DNA of 64,000 bases from JAPYTK01 sp964401935 (GCA_964401935.1 CAYOAL010000006.1:84149-148148), one strand, 5' to 3'. Shown: positions 1 through 10,150, counted from the first letter of the stretch. The notes: generated by a model from the letters alone, not told the origin. Numbers and translations: made by a program.

Positions 1-1173
1 CTGCACGGCCGCCGAGCCGAGGAGCTCGTCGCGCAGCGTCTGTCCCGCGATGTCGAGCATCTCCTTGCCGCCCTCCATCATTTGCGCCTCCTTCTCCGGC
101 ACGAGCTCCCACGGGCTCTGGCCCGAGAGCGGCTTCATGAGGGTGGTGGCGAGGGCCTCCTCGGGGACGTCGAGCGACACCAAGAGGCCGCCGATGGCGT
201 TGGTGTCGTAGGCGTCGTCGGCGACGTCGACGTTCAGCGTGTCGAGCCGCTTGCCGAGCGTGAGCTCGGTGCTCTCGTCGCGGTAGCGGAGGTGCCCTCG
301 GCGCTCCACGTAGTAGCTGAGGATGATCACCTCTCGGAAGGGCACCGCACCTCCGAGGTCGCCGCCGCTCGAGATCGCGGTGAGGTTGGTGCGGGCGTCG
401 AGCAGCACCGGATGCCCCTCGCGGGCGAGCAGCTCGTTGATGGCCTTGGTCGCGCCATAGAGCGTCTTCTCATCGTCGGGGACGAAGTCCTCCGGCAGAT
501 CTTGTCTGGGCTCGCCGTCGTCGCCGGTGGGTCGCCCGCTGCCGGTGATCCGCTCGCCGGCCTCGAGGAGGGCGCCCATCGCCTTCTCGCCCTCGTCGCC
601 GAGGGCCTCTTTGGTGGTCGCGAGCAGCGTCTCGCGCTGCTTCTTCAGCTTGCTAAGCTTGTCGTCGACGCTGCGGAGGCCGTCGCGGGCGCGGCGGTAG
701 CGATCGAGGTACACCACCCATTTGGTGAGCTCGACGCCCACCGAGCGCCCGAGGGTGGAGGTCCGCAGGCGCTGCTCTGCGCTCGGTCCGAACACGTAGA
801 ACGCGAACAGCCCGCCACCGCCGAAGAGCAAGAGGAGCAAGAGGGGGGTGAAGAAGAAGAGCCGCGGGGCCTTCTTCGGAGCGGTGGCGGCCGCCTTCGC
901 GAAGGCGCTCGCGACGTCTTCGGTGGAGCGGGGGTCGAGCTCGCCGAGCACGCCGGCGTGGAGGAGGTAGGCCACCCGCAGCTGCTGCTGCTCGTCCACC
1001 ACCGCGTCGACGGGGCCGGTGCGCTCGATCGCGTCATTGATGGCGCGCTGCACCCGCTTGTTCACCGAACGACGGAGCAGGGGATCCACGCGGGCGATCA
1101 CGGCCCGCGCGGCCTGCTCGTAGCCGGCCTCGGCCGCGCTGTAGAGGGCGCTCCTGACGACCCGTTCCAACAT
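1..1173 (-). CDS. Hypothetical single-pass membrane protein, 3' end cut by window edge
   Basis: Reading the minus strand from the ATG at 1173-1171 gives an open frame of 391 codons that runs off position 1 without a stop, so the C-terminus is missing. I recognise no family. Residues 1-100 are charged and helical; a strongly hydrophobic stretch at about 103-128 (Phe/Leu/Gly-rich) is a probable transmembrane helix; the rest (about 130-391) is a soluble charged domain with a coiled-coil-like Lys/Glu patch near 165-190. The frame is consistent, while the overlapping frames give low-complexity Arg/Ser-rich translations. The next gene starts 57 bp away, divergently. The product is probably anchored in the inner membrane; function unknown. 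Confidence 0.7.
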   Translation of the reverse strand, partial: MLERVVRSALYSAAEAGYEQAARAVIARVDPLLRRSVNKRVQRAINDAIERTGPVDAVVDEQQQLRVAYLLHAGVLGELDPRSTEDVASAFAKAAATAPKKAPRLFFFTPLLLLLLFGGGGLFAFYVFGPSAEQRLRTSTLGRSVGVELTKWVVYLDRYRRARDGLRSVDDKLSKLKKQRETLLATTKEALGDEGEKAMGALLEAGERITGSGRPTGDDGEPRQDLPEDFVPDDEKTLYGATKAINELLAREGHPVLLDARTNLTAISSGGDLGGAVPFREVIILSYYVERRGHLRYRDESTELTLGKRLDTLNVDVADDAYDTNAIGGLLVSLDVPEEALATTLMKPLSGQSPWELVPEKEAQMMEGGKEMLDIAGQTLRDELLGSAAVQ

Positions 1174-1230
1174 GGCGACGACAACCTGGCATGCGGCCTG
1201 GTGGAGCACAACTGCCGCAGCAAACGTGCT

Positions 1231-1779
1231 ATGCGGCTCCGGAACATGGGTCCGAGGGTTCGAGGTGTGATCATGGTGGTGACCGCGCTCGCCGCCGCCG
1301 GCTCGATTCTATGGATGCAGGGCCGCTACGAAGCCTCCGATCAGCGTCACGCGCTCGAGGTGGTGCAGAGCTACCATCCTCCCGGGGGGTCCAGCATCCC
1401 CGAGCAGCTCGCGGCTCGACACCCCGATAAGCCGGTATCGTGGAGCGCGGCCGTGGAGAACACCTGCTTCCAGCACATCCGGGTTCACGCGGTCGTCACC
1501 GATGATCCGGGGGCGGAGCCGGTGCTCTACGCCTTCGTGGTCGACATCAACGGCCCCGCCATCCACCCCGCCAACGACAACGGCCGTGAGCTCATCGTGG
1601 CGCTCGCCACCCCGCTCCCGGTGGGCTCGGGGGCCGGCGCGGCCTCTGCCTCCGCCAGCGCTGCCCCGAGCGCCGCCACCGCCTCCGCGACCGCGTCCGC
1701 GGGGAGGCCCGAGCCCAACGACACCGCGGCTTCGAGCGCCTCGCCGTCGGCTCTCGCCCCAGCGCCCGCCCTCCCGTGA
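1231..1779 (+). CDS. Hypothetical membrane-anchored protein with Ala/Ser-rich tail
   Basis: A 182-residue protein. An N-terminal hydrophobic helix (about residues 11-29) follows a basic start, which fits a signal anchor. A compact domain of about 100 residues follows, then an Ala/Ser/Pro low-complexity tail from about residue 132. The same frame is open far upstream to position 82, but that part is antisense to the preceding gene and looks like a shadow, so I chose the ATG at 1231; ATGs at 1246 and 1273 are alternatives. Its stop overlaps the GTG of the next gene (GTGA), suggesting co-translation with the glycosyltransferase. No family recognised. Confidence 0.6.
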   Translation: MRLRNMGPRVRGVIMVVTALAAAGSILWMQGRYEASDQRHALEVVQSYHPPGGSSIPEQLAARHPDKPVSWSAAVENTCFQHIRVHAVVTDDPGAEPVLYAFVVDINGPAIHPANDNGRELIVALATPLPVGSGAGAASASASAAPSAATASATASAGRPEPNDTAASSASPSALAPAPALP

Positions 1780-3215
1780 CCACGCGCGCCGATCTCCGTG
1801 ACGCCGCGTGGGTCGTGCTCGCGAAGGCGGCGATGGGCGGGGTGGTGCTCGCAGGTGGCTTTCGGGCCGTGAGCGACGACGACTTCGCGCGCGTGGTCCA
1901 CGCGCAACAGTTCGCGCTCGCCCCCGCGCTCGATCCGACGGGGACGAGCTGGCTGCCGCTGCCGTTCTGGCTCACCGGCGGCGCGATGATGGTGTTCGGC
2001 ACCTCGATCACGGTCGCCCGCGTCGTCGCGTTCGTGACCGGCGTGCTGGCCTCGCTCCTGTTGCTCGTGGCCGCGCGCCTCTTTATCGAAGACCGTCGCA
2101 CGGCCCTCGTGGGGGCGCTCTGTGCCAGTCTGTTCCCGTGGAGCGCGCGGCTCGGAGTGGCCACCGTGCCCGAGCTCCTCGCGGGGGCGCTGTCGGTGGT
2201 CGCGCTCGCCACCTTGGCTCGAGAGGCGCCACGGATCCGGCTCTGGGGGGCGGGCTGCCTCGTCGCCGCCACGCTCTGTCGCTACGAGCCGTGGATCGTG
2301 GCCATCGCGTTCGCGGCCTTCACCGCGCGCGACGCTCATGCGGCGCGCGCTGGGAGGAGCAGGGGGACGTTCGCGCTCGCCGCGGTCGCGGCGGGCGTCG
2401 GTCCGTGCTCATGGATCGTCCACAACGCGTACCGCCACGGTGACGCGCTCTCCTTCTTGTCGCGGGTGTCGGCCTACAAGAAGGCGGTGTCGGGCGCCCC
2501 CACCGACGTGGTGTCGCTCTTGGCGGGTTATCCGCTCGCGCTGCTGCGCGAAGAGCCGGAGCTCTGCATCCTCGCCGGCGGCCTCGTGGCGTTCGGTCGT
2601 CGCGTGCCCCCGCGGTTCGTTCGGGCGGGGATCGCGGTGGGGGCGCTCTTGGTGCTCCTCACGCTGGCGTCGGCATCGGGCGGTGCCCCCACCCACCACG
2701 TGGGGCGGGCCGTCCTCGTGATCTGGCTGGTGCTCGCCATCGCGCTCGGACAAGGCGCGGTGCTGGCTCTCCGCTCGCCCGGGCGGCGAACGTTCGCGGC
2801 GGCGGTGCTCGTGGTCATGCCCCTCGGGGCGTTTATCCTCCGCCCCTGGTATGCGCGCCTCGACAGCTTCGTGACCCGTCGCGACGAGCTCTCGATTGGA
2901 GCGGCGGTGACGCCGTTTCTCGCCCATGAGCGCGCGCTGGTGGAGGCCCGCGACTACGGCTTCTTCGCCATCCAGGCCGGCACCGGCAACCCCTGGCGGG
3001 TGGTGCTCGACCGCTCCGTCGATCCGCGCGACACGAGCCGCACCTCGAGCTTCGTCAGCGCGCGACGGATCGAGGCGCGGGCCAAGGAGGTCGACGCGAG
3101 CCTCGTGCTCGGACACCTGTCGCCAGCCACGCGCGAGCTCGGCGCCCCGCTCGCGACGGCGGGCCCGTGGGGCGTGTGGCGACTCTCGGAGCGAGCGCCT
3201 CAGGCCACGAGGTAG
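1776..3215 (+). CDS. Glycosyltransferase family 39-like integral membrane protein
   Basis: A 479-residue polytopic membrane protein. The N-terminal region has an acidic motif (SDDDFARV, about residues 32-39) in the first periplasmic loop, followed by many hydrophobic segments with Arg-rich cytoplasmic loops and a soluble C-terminal region. This is the organisation of GT-C fold enzymes (PMT/ArnT, GT39), which move a sugar from a polyprenyl-phosphate donor to lipid, protein or glycan on the periplasmic side; the acidic loop is where the catalytic Asp usually sits. GTG start overlaps the preceding stop. Its 3' end overlaps the convergent acetyltransferase by 16 bp. Substrate cannot be assigned; the polysaccharide neighbours suggest cell-surface glycan work. 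Confidence 0.7.
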   Translation: MTTRADLRDAAWVVLAKAAMGGVVLAGGFRAVSDDDFARVVHAQQFALAPALDPTGTSWLPLPFWLTGGAMMVFGTSITVARVVAFVTGVLASLLLLVAARLFIEDRRTALVGALCASLFPWSARLGVATVPELLAGALSVVALATLAREAPRIRLWGAGCLVAATLCRYEPWIVAIAFAAFTARDAHAARAGRSRGTFALAAVAAGVGPCSWIVHNAYRHGDALSFLSRVSAYKKAVSGAPTDVVSLLAGYPLALLREEPELCILAGGLVAFGRRVPPRFVRAGIAVGALLVLLTLASASGGAPTHHVGRAVLVIWLVLAIALGQGAVLALRSPGRRTFAAAVLVVMPLGAFILRPWYARLDSFVTRRDELSIGAAVTPFLAHERALVEARDYGFFAIQAGTGNPWRVVLDRSVDPRDTSRTSSFVSARRIEARAKEVDASLVLGHLSPATRELGAPLATAGPWGVWRLSERAPQATR

Positions 3216-3784
3216 CGGTCTACTTCGTCATCGGTGAGGAGGTACGCCTCGCCCGAGAGCGGACAACGCATCACGCCGCTGTCGTCGGGCTCGGGCAAGC
3301 GCACCCCGGCGCGGCTCACCCAACCCACGCGCTCGGCCGGAACACCCACCACCAGCGCGTAGGCGGGCACATCGCGGGTGACCACCGCCCCCGCGCCCAC
3401 GAAGGCCCACGCACCGATCGTCACACCACAGACGACGGTGGCGTTGGCGCCGATGGTGGCGCCCCGCCCGACGCGGGTGGTCTCGAACGTGCCGCGGCGG
3501 TTCGCCCGCGGGTTCTTCACGTTGGTGAGCACGCACGACGGGCCGAGGAACACGTCGTCCTCGAGCTCGACCCCTCGGTACACCGACACGTTGTTCTGAA
3601 TCTTTACCCGATCGCCGATCACCGCGCCCTCGGCCACGAACACACCTTGCCCGAGGGTGCAGTCGCGGCCGATCCGCGCGCCAGCCATCACGTGGCAAAA
3701 GCGCCACACGCGGGTGCCTTCCCCGATGTCGCTCGGTCGCTCGACCACTGCGGTGGGATCGATCACCAGAGGCTCTTGTCTCAC
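3200..3784 (-). CDS. WbpD/WlbB-like hexapeptide-repeat sugar N-acetyltransferase
   Basis: A 194-residue left-handed beta-helix acyltransferase. Successive hexapeptide repeats (I/V-G-x4) cover about residues 10-150. The block around SVYRGVELEDDVFLGPSC and the NPRANRRG loop resemble WbpD/WlbB, which acetylates the 3-amino group of UDP-2-acetamido-3-amino-2,3-dideoxyglucuronate using acetyl-CoA. The C-terminal 35 residues carry a short Cys-containing extension. GTG start at 3784; it is divergent from gmd (155 bp apart) and convergent with the GT39-like gene. If the assignment is right, the organism makes a 2,3-diacetamido uronic acid for O-antigen or capsule. Other NeuD-like or serine acetyltransferase-like functions are less likely. 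Confidence 0.8.
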   Translation of the reverse strand: MRQEPLVIDPTAVVERPSDIGEGTRVWRFCHVMAGARIGRDCTLGQGVFVAEGAVIGDRVKIQNNVSVYRGVELEDDVFLGPSCVLTNVKNPRANRRGTFETTRVGRGATIGANATVVCGVTIGAWAFVGAGAVVTRDVPAYALVVGVPAERVGWVSRAGVRLPEPDDSGVMRCPLSGEAYLLTDDEVDRYLVA

Positions 3785-3939
3785 CCGCGGCGACGCGGCA
3801 AGGGGAGCGCGCCGCCGCTCGGCTCGCCGCGGTGCGTGAAACCGCGCGTGACGCGTGCTCGCCAGCGCTCGACGCGAAGCGCGAGACCTCCAGCGATCGC
3901 CCCATTTTCACCACCCTCCGTGCCGCCGGTGGTGAAACA

Positions 3940-4947
<1,008 letters not shown>

Positions 4948-4959
4948 AGGCGCACGACG

Positions 4960-6801
4960 ATGTGCGGCGTGGCGGGCATCGTGGCGTACGGCGGTGAGCG
5001 AGCGAGCCTCGCCGAGCTCACGGCCATGGGGGCAGCTCTCCGCCACCGCGGCCCCGACGGGGAGGGCACTTGGGTCCACCCCGAGGGGCGCATCGCGCTC
5101 GCCCATCGAAGGCTCTCGATCATCGATCTGAGCGAGCGGGGGGCGCAACCCATGCTCTCGGAGGACGGCTCCCTCGCGGTCTCGTTCAACGGCGAGATCT
5201 ACAACCATCGCGCGCTGCGGAGCGAGCTCGAGCGCGCCGGCTGCCGCTTCCACTCGAGCTCCGACACGGAGGTGCTGCTGCACGGCTACGCGATGTGGGG
5301 GGAGGCGCTGGTGGGGCGCCTGCGCGGGATGTTCGCCTTCGCGCTGGCCGACGTGCGACGACGGCGCGTGCTGCTGGCTCGCGATCCCTACGGGATCAAG
5401 CCGCTGTATTACGCCGACGACGGCGGGCGGGTGCGCTTCGCCTCGGAGGTGAAGGCGCTCGCGGCGGTGGGAGCGGCGCGCGCGTCGAGTCCGGCAGGGG
5501 TGGTGGGCTTTCTGCTCTTCGGCTCGGTGCCGGAGCCCTTCACGTGGTTCGAGGGTGTACGCGCGCTCCCGGCCGGACACGTGAGCTGGCTCGACGAGCG
5601 CGGCGCGCACGAACCGCGCCGCTACGCGTCGATCGCCCGCGTTTGGGCAAGGGCCGCTCGGGCGCCACGAGCGCTCCCCGCGCGAGCGCTCGAGGAGGAG
5701 GTGGCGACGGCGCTGCGGGACACGGTGGAGCACCACCTCGTGGCCGACGTGCCGGTGGGCGCCTTCCTCAGCGCGGGGGTCGACTCCACCGCGCTCGTGG
5801 CCCTGATGCGCGAGGCGCGTGGACGCGTGCAGACCGTGACCCTCACCACCGAGCAGTTTCGAGGTCGGGCCGACGACGAGGCGCCGTGGGCGGAGCGCAT
5901 CGCGGCGCGCTACGGAGCCGACCATCGGACGCTGGTCGTCACCGACGACGACTTTCGCAGCTCGGTGCCCCGCATCCTCGCTGCGATGGACCAACCGAGC
6001 ATCGACGGCTTCAACACCTGGCTCGTGAGCCGCGCCGCGGTGGAGGCCGGCTTGAAGGTGGCGGTGTCGGGCCTCGGCGGCGACGAGCTCTTCGGCGGCT
6101 ACCCCTCGTTCCGCACCGTACCCCGCTACCACGCGTTCGCGCGTGGGGCGGCGGCGATCCCTGGGCTCGGGAGGCGAGCCCGGGAGCTCGCGCGCGCCGC
6201 CGATCTCCCGCGGCGCTTGGGGTTGAGCCCGAAGGTGGTGGGCCTCGGCGAGCTCGCAGCCACCTTCGGAGGCGCCTACTTCCTCGCTCGCGGTCTGTTC
6301 ATGCCGTGGGAGCTGCCGGCGCTGGTCGGCGAGGAGCTCGCGCGCGCGGGCCTCCGCGCGCTCGATCCGGTGGCCCACTGCGACGCGGTGCTCGATCCCG
6401 ATCCCGACGCGCCGTTCGCTCGCGTGGCCACTCTCGAAGCGTGCCTCTACATGAGAAACCAGCTCTTGCGCGACAGCGACTGGGCGAGCATGGCCCACAG
6501 CCTCGAGGTTCGCGTCCCCCTCGTGGATCACGTGCTCCTCGAGCGCGTGGCCCCGCTTTGTGCGAGCCTCCAGGGTAAGGCGGGTAAGCGCGCGCTTGGT
6601 CGCGCTCCCCGCGAGGCCCTCCCCGTCGAGCTCGTCGAGCGGAGAAAGACCGGGTTCGGCCTCCCGCTCGGCGCGTGGCTGGCCGAGCCGAGCGCGGGGG
6701 TGGACGCCTACCGGCGCGTGCCTCTGCTCGCGGAGCCCACCGTCGGCTACGCGCGGCGCCTGGCGTACAGCCTGTTCGACATGCGTCGCCAGGGCCTCTG
6801 A
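4960..6801 (+). CDS. asnB: Asparagine synthase-like glutamine-dependent amidotransferase (AsnB family)
   Basis: A 613-residue protein starting Met-Cys: the Cys2 nucleophile of a class II glutaminase domain (about residues 1-210; RHRGPDG, AHRRLSIIDLS, FNGEIYNH and SSDTEVLLHGY motifs all present). The synthetase domain (about 230-560) has the ATP pyrophosphatase loop (SAGVDSTAL) and the VSGLGGDELFGGYP motif. AsnB proteins make asparagine from aspartate, but copies inside polysaccharide clusters often amidate the carboxyl of a uronic acid (WbpS type). The neighbouring WbpD-like and Gmd enzymes favour that second role, which is inference. Transcribed with gmd; the MurE-like gene begins 17 bp downstream. 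Confidence 0.88.
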   Translation: MCGVAGIVAYGGERASLAELTAMGAALRHRGPDGEGTWVHPEGRIALAHRRLSIIDLSERGAQPMLSEDGSLAVSFNGEIYNHRALRSELERAGCRFHSSSDTEVLLHGYAMWGEALVGRLRGMFAFALADVRRRRVLLARDPYGIKPLYYADDGGRVRFASEVKALAAVGAARASSPAGVVGFLLFGSVPEPFTWFEGVRALPAGHVSWLDERGAHEPRRYASIARVWARAARAPRALPARALEEEVATALRDTVEHHLVADVPVGAFLSAGVDSTALVALMREARGRVQTVTLTTEQFRGRADDEAPWAERIAARYGADHRTLVVTDDDFRSSVPRILAAMDQPSIDGFNTWLVSRAAVEAGLKVAVSGLGGDELFGGYPSFRTVPRYHAFARGAAAIPGLGRRARELARAADLPRRLGLSPKVVGLGELAATFGGAYFLARGLFMPWELPALVGEELARAGLRALDPVAHCDAVLDPDPDAPFARVATLEACLYMRNQLLRDSDWASMAHSLEVRVPLVDHVLLERVAPLCASLQGKAGKRALGRAPREALPVELVERRKTGFGLPLGAWLAEPSAGVDAYRRVPLLAEPTVGYARRLAYSLFDMRRQGL

Positions 6802-6818
6802 CGCGGCCGCGCGCGCTT

Positions 6819-8048
6819 GTGTTCCTGGAGCGCGAGTGCTTCTGTTCGGAGGTGGGCAGCCCAAAGTTTGCCAAGCTCCCGCCGCCTCCACCCTGGCACG
6901 GGGAGCTGACCACGGTGGGGGTCACCGGCACCAACGGGAAGACCTCGACGACCCTGGCGCTCGGCGCGGTCCTCGGCACCCTCCGAACGCCGGTGGCCCA
7001 GGTGACGACGGTGGGGTCGTTCCTCGATGGCGAGCGCTTCGCGGCCAGCTTCGACTACCACGGCTTCCTCGCCACGCTCGCCGCAGCGAGGGCACGCGGC
7101 GGCCAATACGCCGCCATCGAGCTCACCAGCGAGAGCCTCGCGCTCGGCTTCGCGAAGGCGTGGCCCTGTCGAGTTGGTGTCTTCACCAACCTCACCCGCG
7201 ATCACCTCGACGCGCACGGCAGCGCAGAGCACTACCTCGCGAGCAAGGCGCAGCTCTTCATGCATTTGCTGGAGGGGGGGATCGCGGTCCTCAACGCTGC
7301 CGACCCTGCCTCGGAGCTCCTCGCGGAGGTGGTGCCCGCGCACGCCCGCATCGTGCGCTACGCCGTGCCGTCGCGGGGGCCCGTCGACGCCGCCGAGCAT
7401 CGCGCGCGCGACGTGGAGGTGACCTGGCGTGGCACCCGCTTGCGGCTCGACGGTGACCCCGTCGAGCTCACCATCGCCGCCATCGGGGACGTCTTCGCGG
7501 AGAACGCGCTCGCGGCCTTCGTGGCGGCGGTAGCCCTCGGCGCGGAGCCGGCGGCGGCCGCGGCGGCCCTCGCCGCCGTCCCTCCCCCACCGGGACGCTT
7601 CGAGGTGGTCGCCACCGATCCCCACGTGGTCGTCGACTACGCCCACACCCCCGACGCGCTGAGGCGCACCCTCGAGACGGCGAGGCGCCTGACCCGCGGG
7701 GCCCTCACGGTCGTGTTCGGCGCGGGCGGGGAGCGCGATCAGAAGAAGCGGCCGCTGATGGGCGAGGCGGCGATGGCGGCCGATCGCGTCGTGCTCACCA
7801 GCGACAACCCGCGGAGCGAGGACCCCGCCGAGATCGTGCGTCAGATTCGTGCCGGAATCACAAATGGCGACGTCGTCGTGGAGCTCGAGCGCGAGGCCGC
7901 CATCCGTGAGGCGGTGTCCGCGGCGTCTCCCCACGACGTCGTGGTCATCGCGGGCAAGGGCCACGAGACCACCCAGCTCCAAGGGGGCGTCGAGCGCCGC
8001 TTCTCCGACGCCGAGATCGCGCGCGCGGCCCACGCCGCGCGGCGCTAA
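6819..8048 (+). CDS. MurE-like Mur ligase lacking the N-terminal UDP-binding domain
   Basis: From the GTG at 6819 the protein has 409 residues. It holds the Mur ligase central ATPase domain (P-loop VTGTNGKTSTT, residues 35-45; NLTRDHLDAHG block) and the C-terminal ligase domain with DNPR at 329-332, the diaminopimelate-recognition motif of MurE, and GKGHETTQ near the end. MurE proteins are normally about 490 residues; here the first domain, which binds the UDP-MurNAc part, is missing: only about 30 residues precede the ATPase domain. The frame stays open to an ATG at 6675, but that would overlap asnB by 127 bp and add no domain. Either a specialised amide ligase acting on another glycan or an unusual MurE. 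Confidence 0.72.
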   Translation: MFLERECFCSEVGSPKFAKLPPPPPWHGELTTVGVTGTNGKTSTTLALGAVLGTLRTPVAQVTTVGSFLDGERFAASFDYHGFLATLAAARARGGQYAAIELTSESLALGFAKAWPCRVGVFTNLTRDHLDAHGSAEHYLASKAQLFMHLLEGGIAVLNAADPASELLAEVVPAHARIVRYAVPSRGPVDAAEHRARDVEVTWRGTRLRLDGDPVELTIAAIGDVFAENALAAFVAAVALGAEPAAAAAALAAVPPPPGRFEVVATDPHVVVDYAHTPDALRRTLETARRLTRGALTVVFGAGGERDQKKRPLMGEAAMAADRVVLTSDNPRSEDPAEIVRQIRAGITNGDVVVELEREAAIREAVSAASPHDVVVIAGKGHETTQLQGGVERRFSDAEIARAAHAARR

Positions 8049-8086
8049 AGGTCGCCCCGCGGAGGGTGTGGGTCAGCGGCCCGTCG

Positions 8087-8911
8087 TCAAAAGTCTACGC
8101 TGGGGCCGGCGCTCTCGAGGCAGCAGCCGATGTACATGCATCCCTTGACGGACTCCAGCTGGCACTTCCGATAGCAGCTCGCGATCTGGCAGGTGCCCTT
8201 CTTGCAGCACTCCATGTCTTCGTGCTTGCACTTCCATTGGTGCACATTGTTGGGGTGCCCATAGCTCCCGCCGCACCATGCCTTCCCCTGCGGCTTCGGG
8301 GCGGGGGGAGGGGGTGGTGTCGGGGCCGGGGCTTGGCCCGGCGCGAGCACCAGCTGACCCGCGGCGGTGCGCAGCCGCGAAGGATGGACCGACGCCGTCA
8401 CCCCATGGCCGATGAAGCTGCAGCTGTAGTGACTCCCCGCCGCTCCCACCACGCTCACCCGATACCACTGTCCGTTGCCCCACGCGTAGGCCATCTCCCC
8501 GCTCCGCAGAGCGCGCGCGCCGCCCTGGGCTCCAACGACGGGCATGATCTCGTTGATGGCGCCGATCGGGTCCTCATCGTCGAGGTTCATGGTCAGCAGG
8601 CGGAGGGGGCTCTTCACCGGCTCCTTCTGCATGTCGCTGTTGGCCGCGATCTGGGCCACCTCCTCGGGCACCGACGTTCCCACCGGGACGATCATGGGTC
8701 CGTCTGCGTCTGCCGACTCCTCGTCCCCGGCCGGCGCCGCGCTCGCCGTCGCGCTCGGCTTTGCTTTGCTCGTCGCGGACGACTTTGCCGCGGCGCTGCG
8801 GTCGCGGCCCTTCGAATCTTGGGCGCTCTCACCGGCGCCCGTCGCCGTGTCGCAAGCGTGAAGCGCCAACAACGCGACGAAGGTCATGCACACCGAGGAC
8901 ACACGGCTCAT
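8087..8911 (-). CDS. Secreted lipoprotein with Cys-rich C-terminal domain
   Basis: A 274-residue protein. A lipobox (LALHAC, Cys20) follows a basic N-terminus, so it is a predicted lipoprotein. A Ser/Ala/Lys linker (about 21-65) is followed by a domain at about 75-175, a Pro-rich linker, and a C-terminal module of about 60 residues holding around ten cysteines (CKHEDMECCKKGTC and related spacing), likely a disulphide-bonded knot. The ATG at 8911 is preceded by a good ribosome-binding site (GAGGGGAG) about 8 bp away. The frame is open further upstream but shows no protein-like sequence there. Convergent with the MurE-like gene. Function unknown. Confidence 0.7.
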   Translation of the reverse strand: MSRVSSVCMTFVALLALHACDTATGAGESAQDSKGRDRSAAAKSSATSKAKPSATASAAPAGDEESADADGPMIVPVGTSVPEEVAQIAANSDMQKEPVKSPLRLLTMNLDDEDPIGAINEIMPVVGAQGGARALRSGEMAYAWGNGQWYRVSVVGAAGSHYSCSFIGHGVTASVHPSRLRTAAGQLVLAPGQAPAPTPPPPPAPKPQGKAWCGGSYGHPNNVHQWKCKHEDMECCKKGTCQIASCYRKCQLESVKGCMYIGCCLESAGPSVDF

Positions 8912-9039
8912 CTCAGCAACTCCCCTCTCTTCATGGCGGTTCATCCCACCCCGCTGCAACAAAGCGCAGCCAGCCCACACCAATCCAAGGGCACCACGCG
9001 TGCGCTTCCCTGTCAATTGCGCCACCACATCCGGCGCGC

Positions 9040-9270
9040 TCAAGAACGGGGCGCGCGCTTGTCCTTCCGGCGGCTGCGCTTCTTCGGCGGCGCGTCGTCC
9101 TCGAGGAGCTTGCCGAGCATCCCCTGAGGGGTGAGCTGCGACTTGGCCTTGTGTGCGGTCTTGAACAGGCGCGCGAGCTGGGTCACCGCGGCCGGTCCAC
9201 CGAGGAGCGCGACCACCACCCCGATCACCACGAGCTCGACGAGCCCCAAACCGAACATGAGGAGGAGCAT
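9040..9270 (-). CDS. TatA/TatB-like small membrane protein
   Basis: A 76-residue protein with one N-terminal transmembrane helix (about residues 4-24, beginning MFGLGLVELVVIG), a glycine/proline hinge (LGGP), an amphipathic helix (TQLARLFKTAHKAKSQL) and a basic disordered tail. That order is typical of TatA/TatB, which form the pore or receptor of twin-arginine export; the canonical Phe-Gly at the hinge is Leu-Gly here, and no tatC is nearby. ATG at 9270 has GGGGAG just upstream; the internal ATG at 9258 would give the more usual TatA N-terminus. Could equally be an unrelated small membrane protein. Confidence 0.5.
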   Translation of the reverse strand: MLLLMFGLGLVELVVIGVVVALLGGPAAVTQLARLFKTAHKAKSQLTPQGMLGKLLEDDAPPKKRSRRKDKRAPRS

Positions 9271-9475
9271 ACTCCCCGAACGGTTTTCGTGGTGCGCCGT
9301 CCCGGTCGAGCTCCCGTCGACATTGCGCTGGGGGCCCCAGCACCCAAGCGCGCTTCGCGAGAGCCGGGGTCTTCTCCGGTCGGCGCGCGAGGGATGGGTG
9401 CGCTCGTGGGGGTCTCGGGAGAGGCGGCGCCGTGCATTCCTCGCCGAAACGGCGTGGGTGTCGTACGATCGGAAC

Positions 9476-10150
9476 GTGGCCGTTTCAGATCAGCAAGGCG
9501 ACAGGCCCCGCTGTCCTATCCACAACATCGCCAAGGGCAACGACGGCCGCTGCCTGTTGTGCCAGCGCAACCGCCCCGAGGTGCCCGAAGAGCCTCGCAG
9601 CGCGTGGCCGTGGGTGGTGACGGTGGCGCTGTTGGGGTTCGGGGCGCTCGGCGCTTACGCGCTCTGGGGTCGCGACTCCGGCGACGCGTCGCCGGTCGTG
9701 GCGACCACCCCCGAGCCCGCGCCCCTCCCCGACGAGGGAGAGACCCGTCCCGCGAGCGGACAGCCCGTGGCGCCCGCGCCCAACTTCCGCTCGATCGAGC
9801 AGAAGCGCGACGGGGTGCGCGCCGATCGAGACGCCCGTGAGGCGCAGATTGCGCAGGAGATGAAGAGCGTGCCCATCACCATGTACGCGCCTCCGAGCTG
9901 CGGCCTGTGCAACTACGCCCGCCTCTGGTTTCAGGAGAAGGGCTACAGCATCACCGAGAAGCCACCGCCAGCGGACGACGCGGCCGGGGCCACCGAGCCC
10001 GCCGGAAACGCCGGCGCCGCCTCCCAACCCAAGCCGGAGCAGAAACCGGTGCCCACGTTCGACGTCGACGGGATCAGCGTGAGGGGCTTCTCCGAGGCCC
10101 GCATGGAGCGGGTGATCCGTCAGGCCGCCGTCAAGCGGCTCCAGAAGTGA
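9476..10150 (+). CDS. Membrane-anchored glutaredoxin-like protein with N-terminal Cys/His motif
   Basis: A 224-residue protein from the GTG at 9476. A small N-terminal Cys13/His16/Cys26/Cys29 motif (CPIHN..., CLLC) may bind zinc or a metal. A transmembrane helix lies at about 45-64. After a Pro/Ala linker comes a thioredoxin-fold domain beginning with ITMYAPPSCGLCNYAR, where Cys141-x2-Cys144 matches the glutaredoxin active site, and ending with a PTFDVDG strand and GFS turn (cis-Pro and GSH-binding region). An insertion of about 25 Ala/Pro/Gln residues interrupts the domain. Probably a periplasm-facing thiol oxidoreductase. The frame is open upstream to 9131 without recognisable sequence. Confidence 0.7.
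   Translation: MAVSDQQGDRPRCPIHNIAKGNDGRCLLCQRNRPEVPEEPRSAWPWVVTVALLGFGALGAYALWGRDSGDASPVVATTPEPAPLPDEGETRPASGQPVAPAPNFRSIEQKRDGVRADRDAREAQIAQEMKSVPITMYAPPSCGLCNYARLWFQEKGYSITEKPPPADDAAGATEPAGNAGAASQPKPEQKPVPTFDVDGISVRGFSEARMERVIRQAAVKRLQK

Noticed and set aside
82..1230. Plus-strand extension of the gene at 1231-1779
   Set aside because: Its sequence is antisense to the membrane protein gene at 1-1173 and shows no protein-like features.
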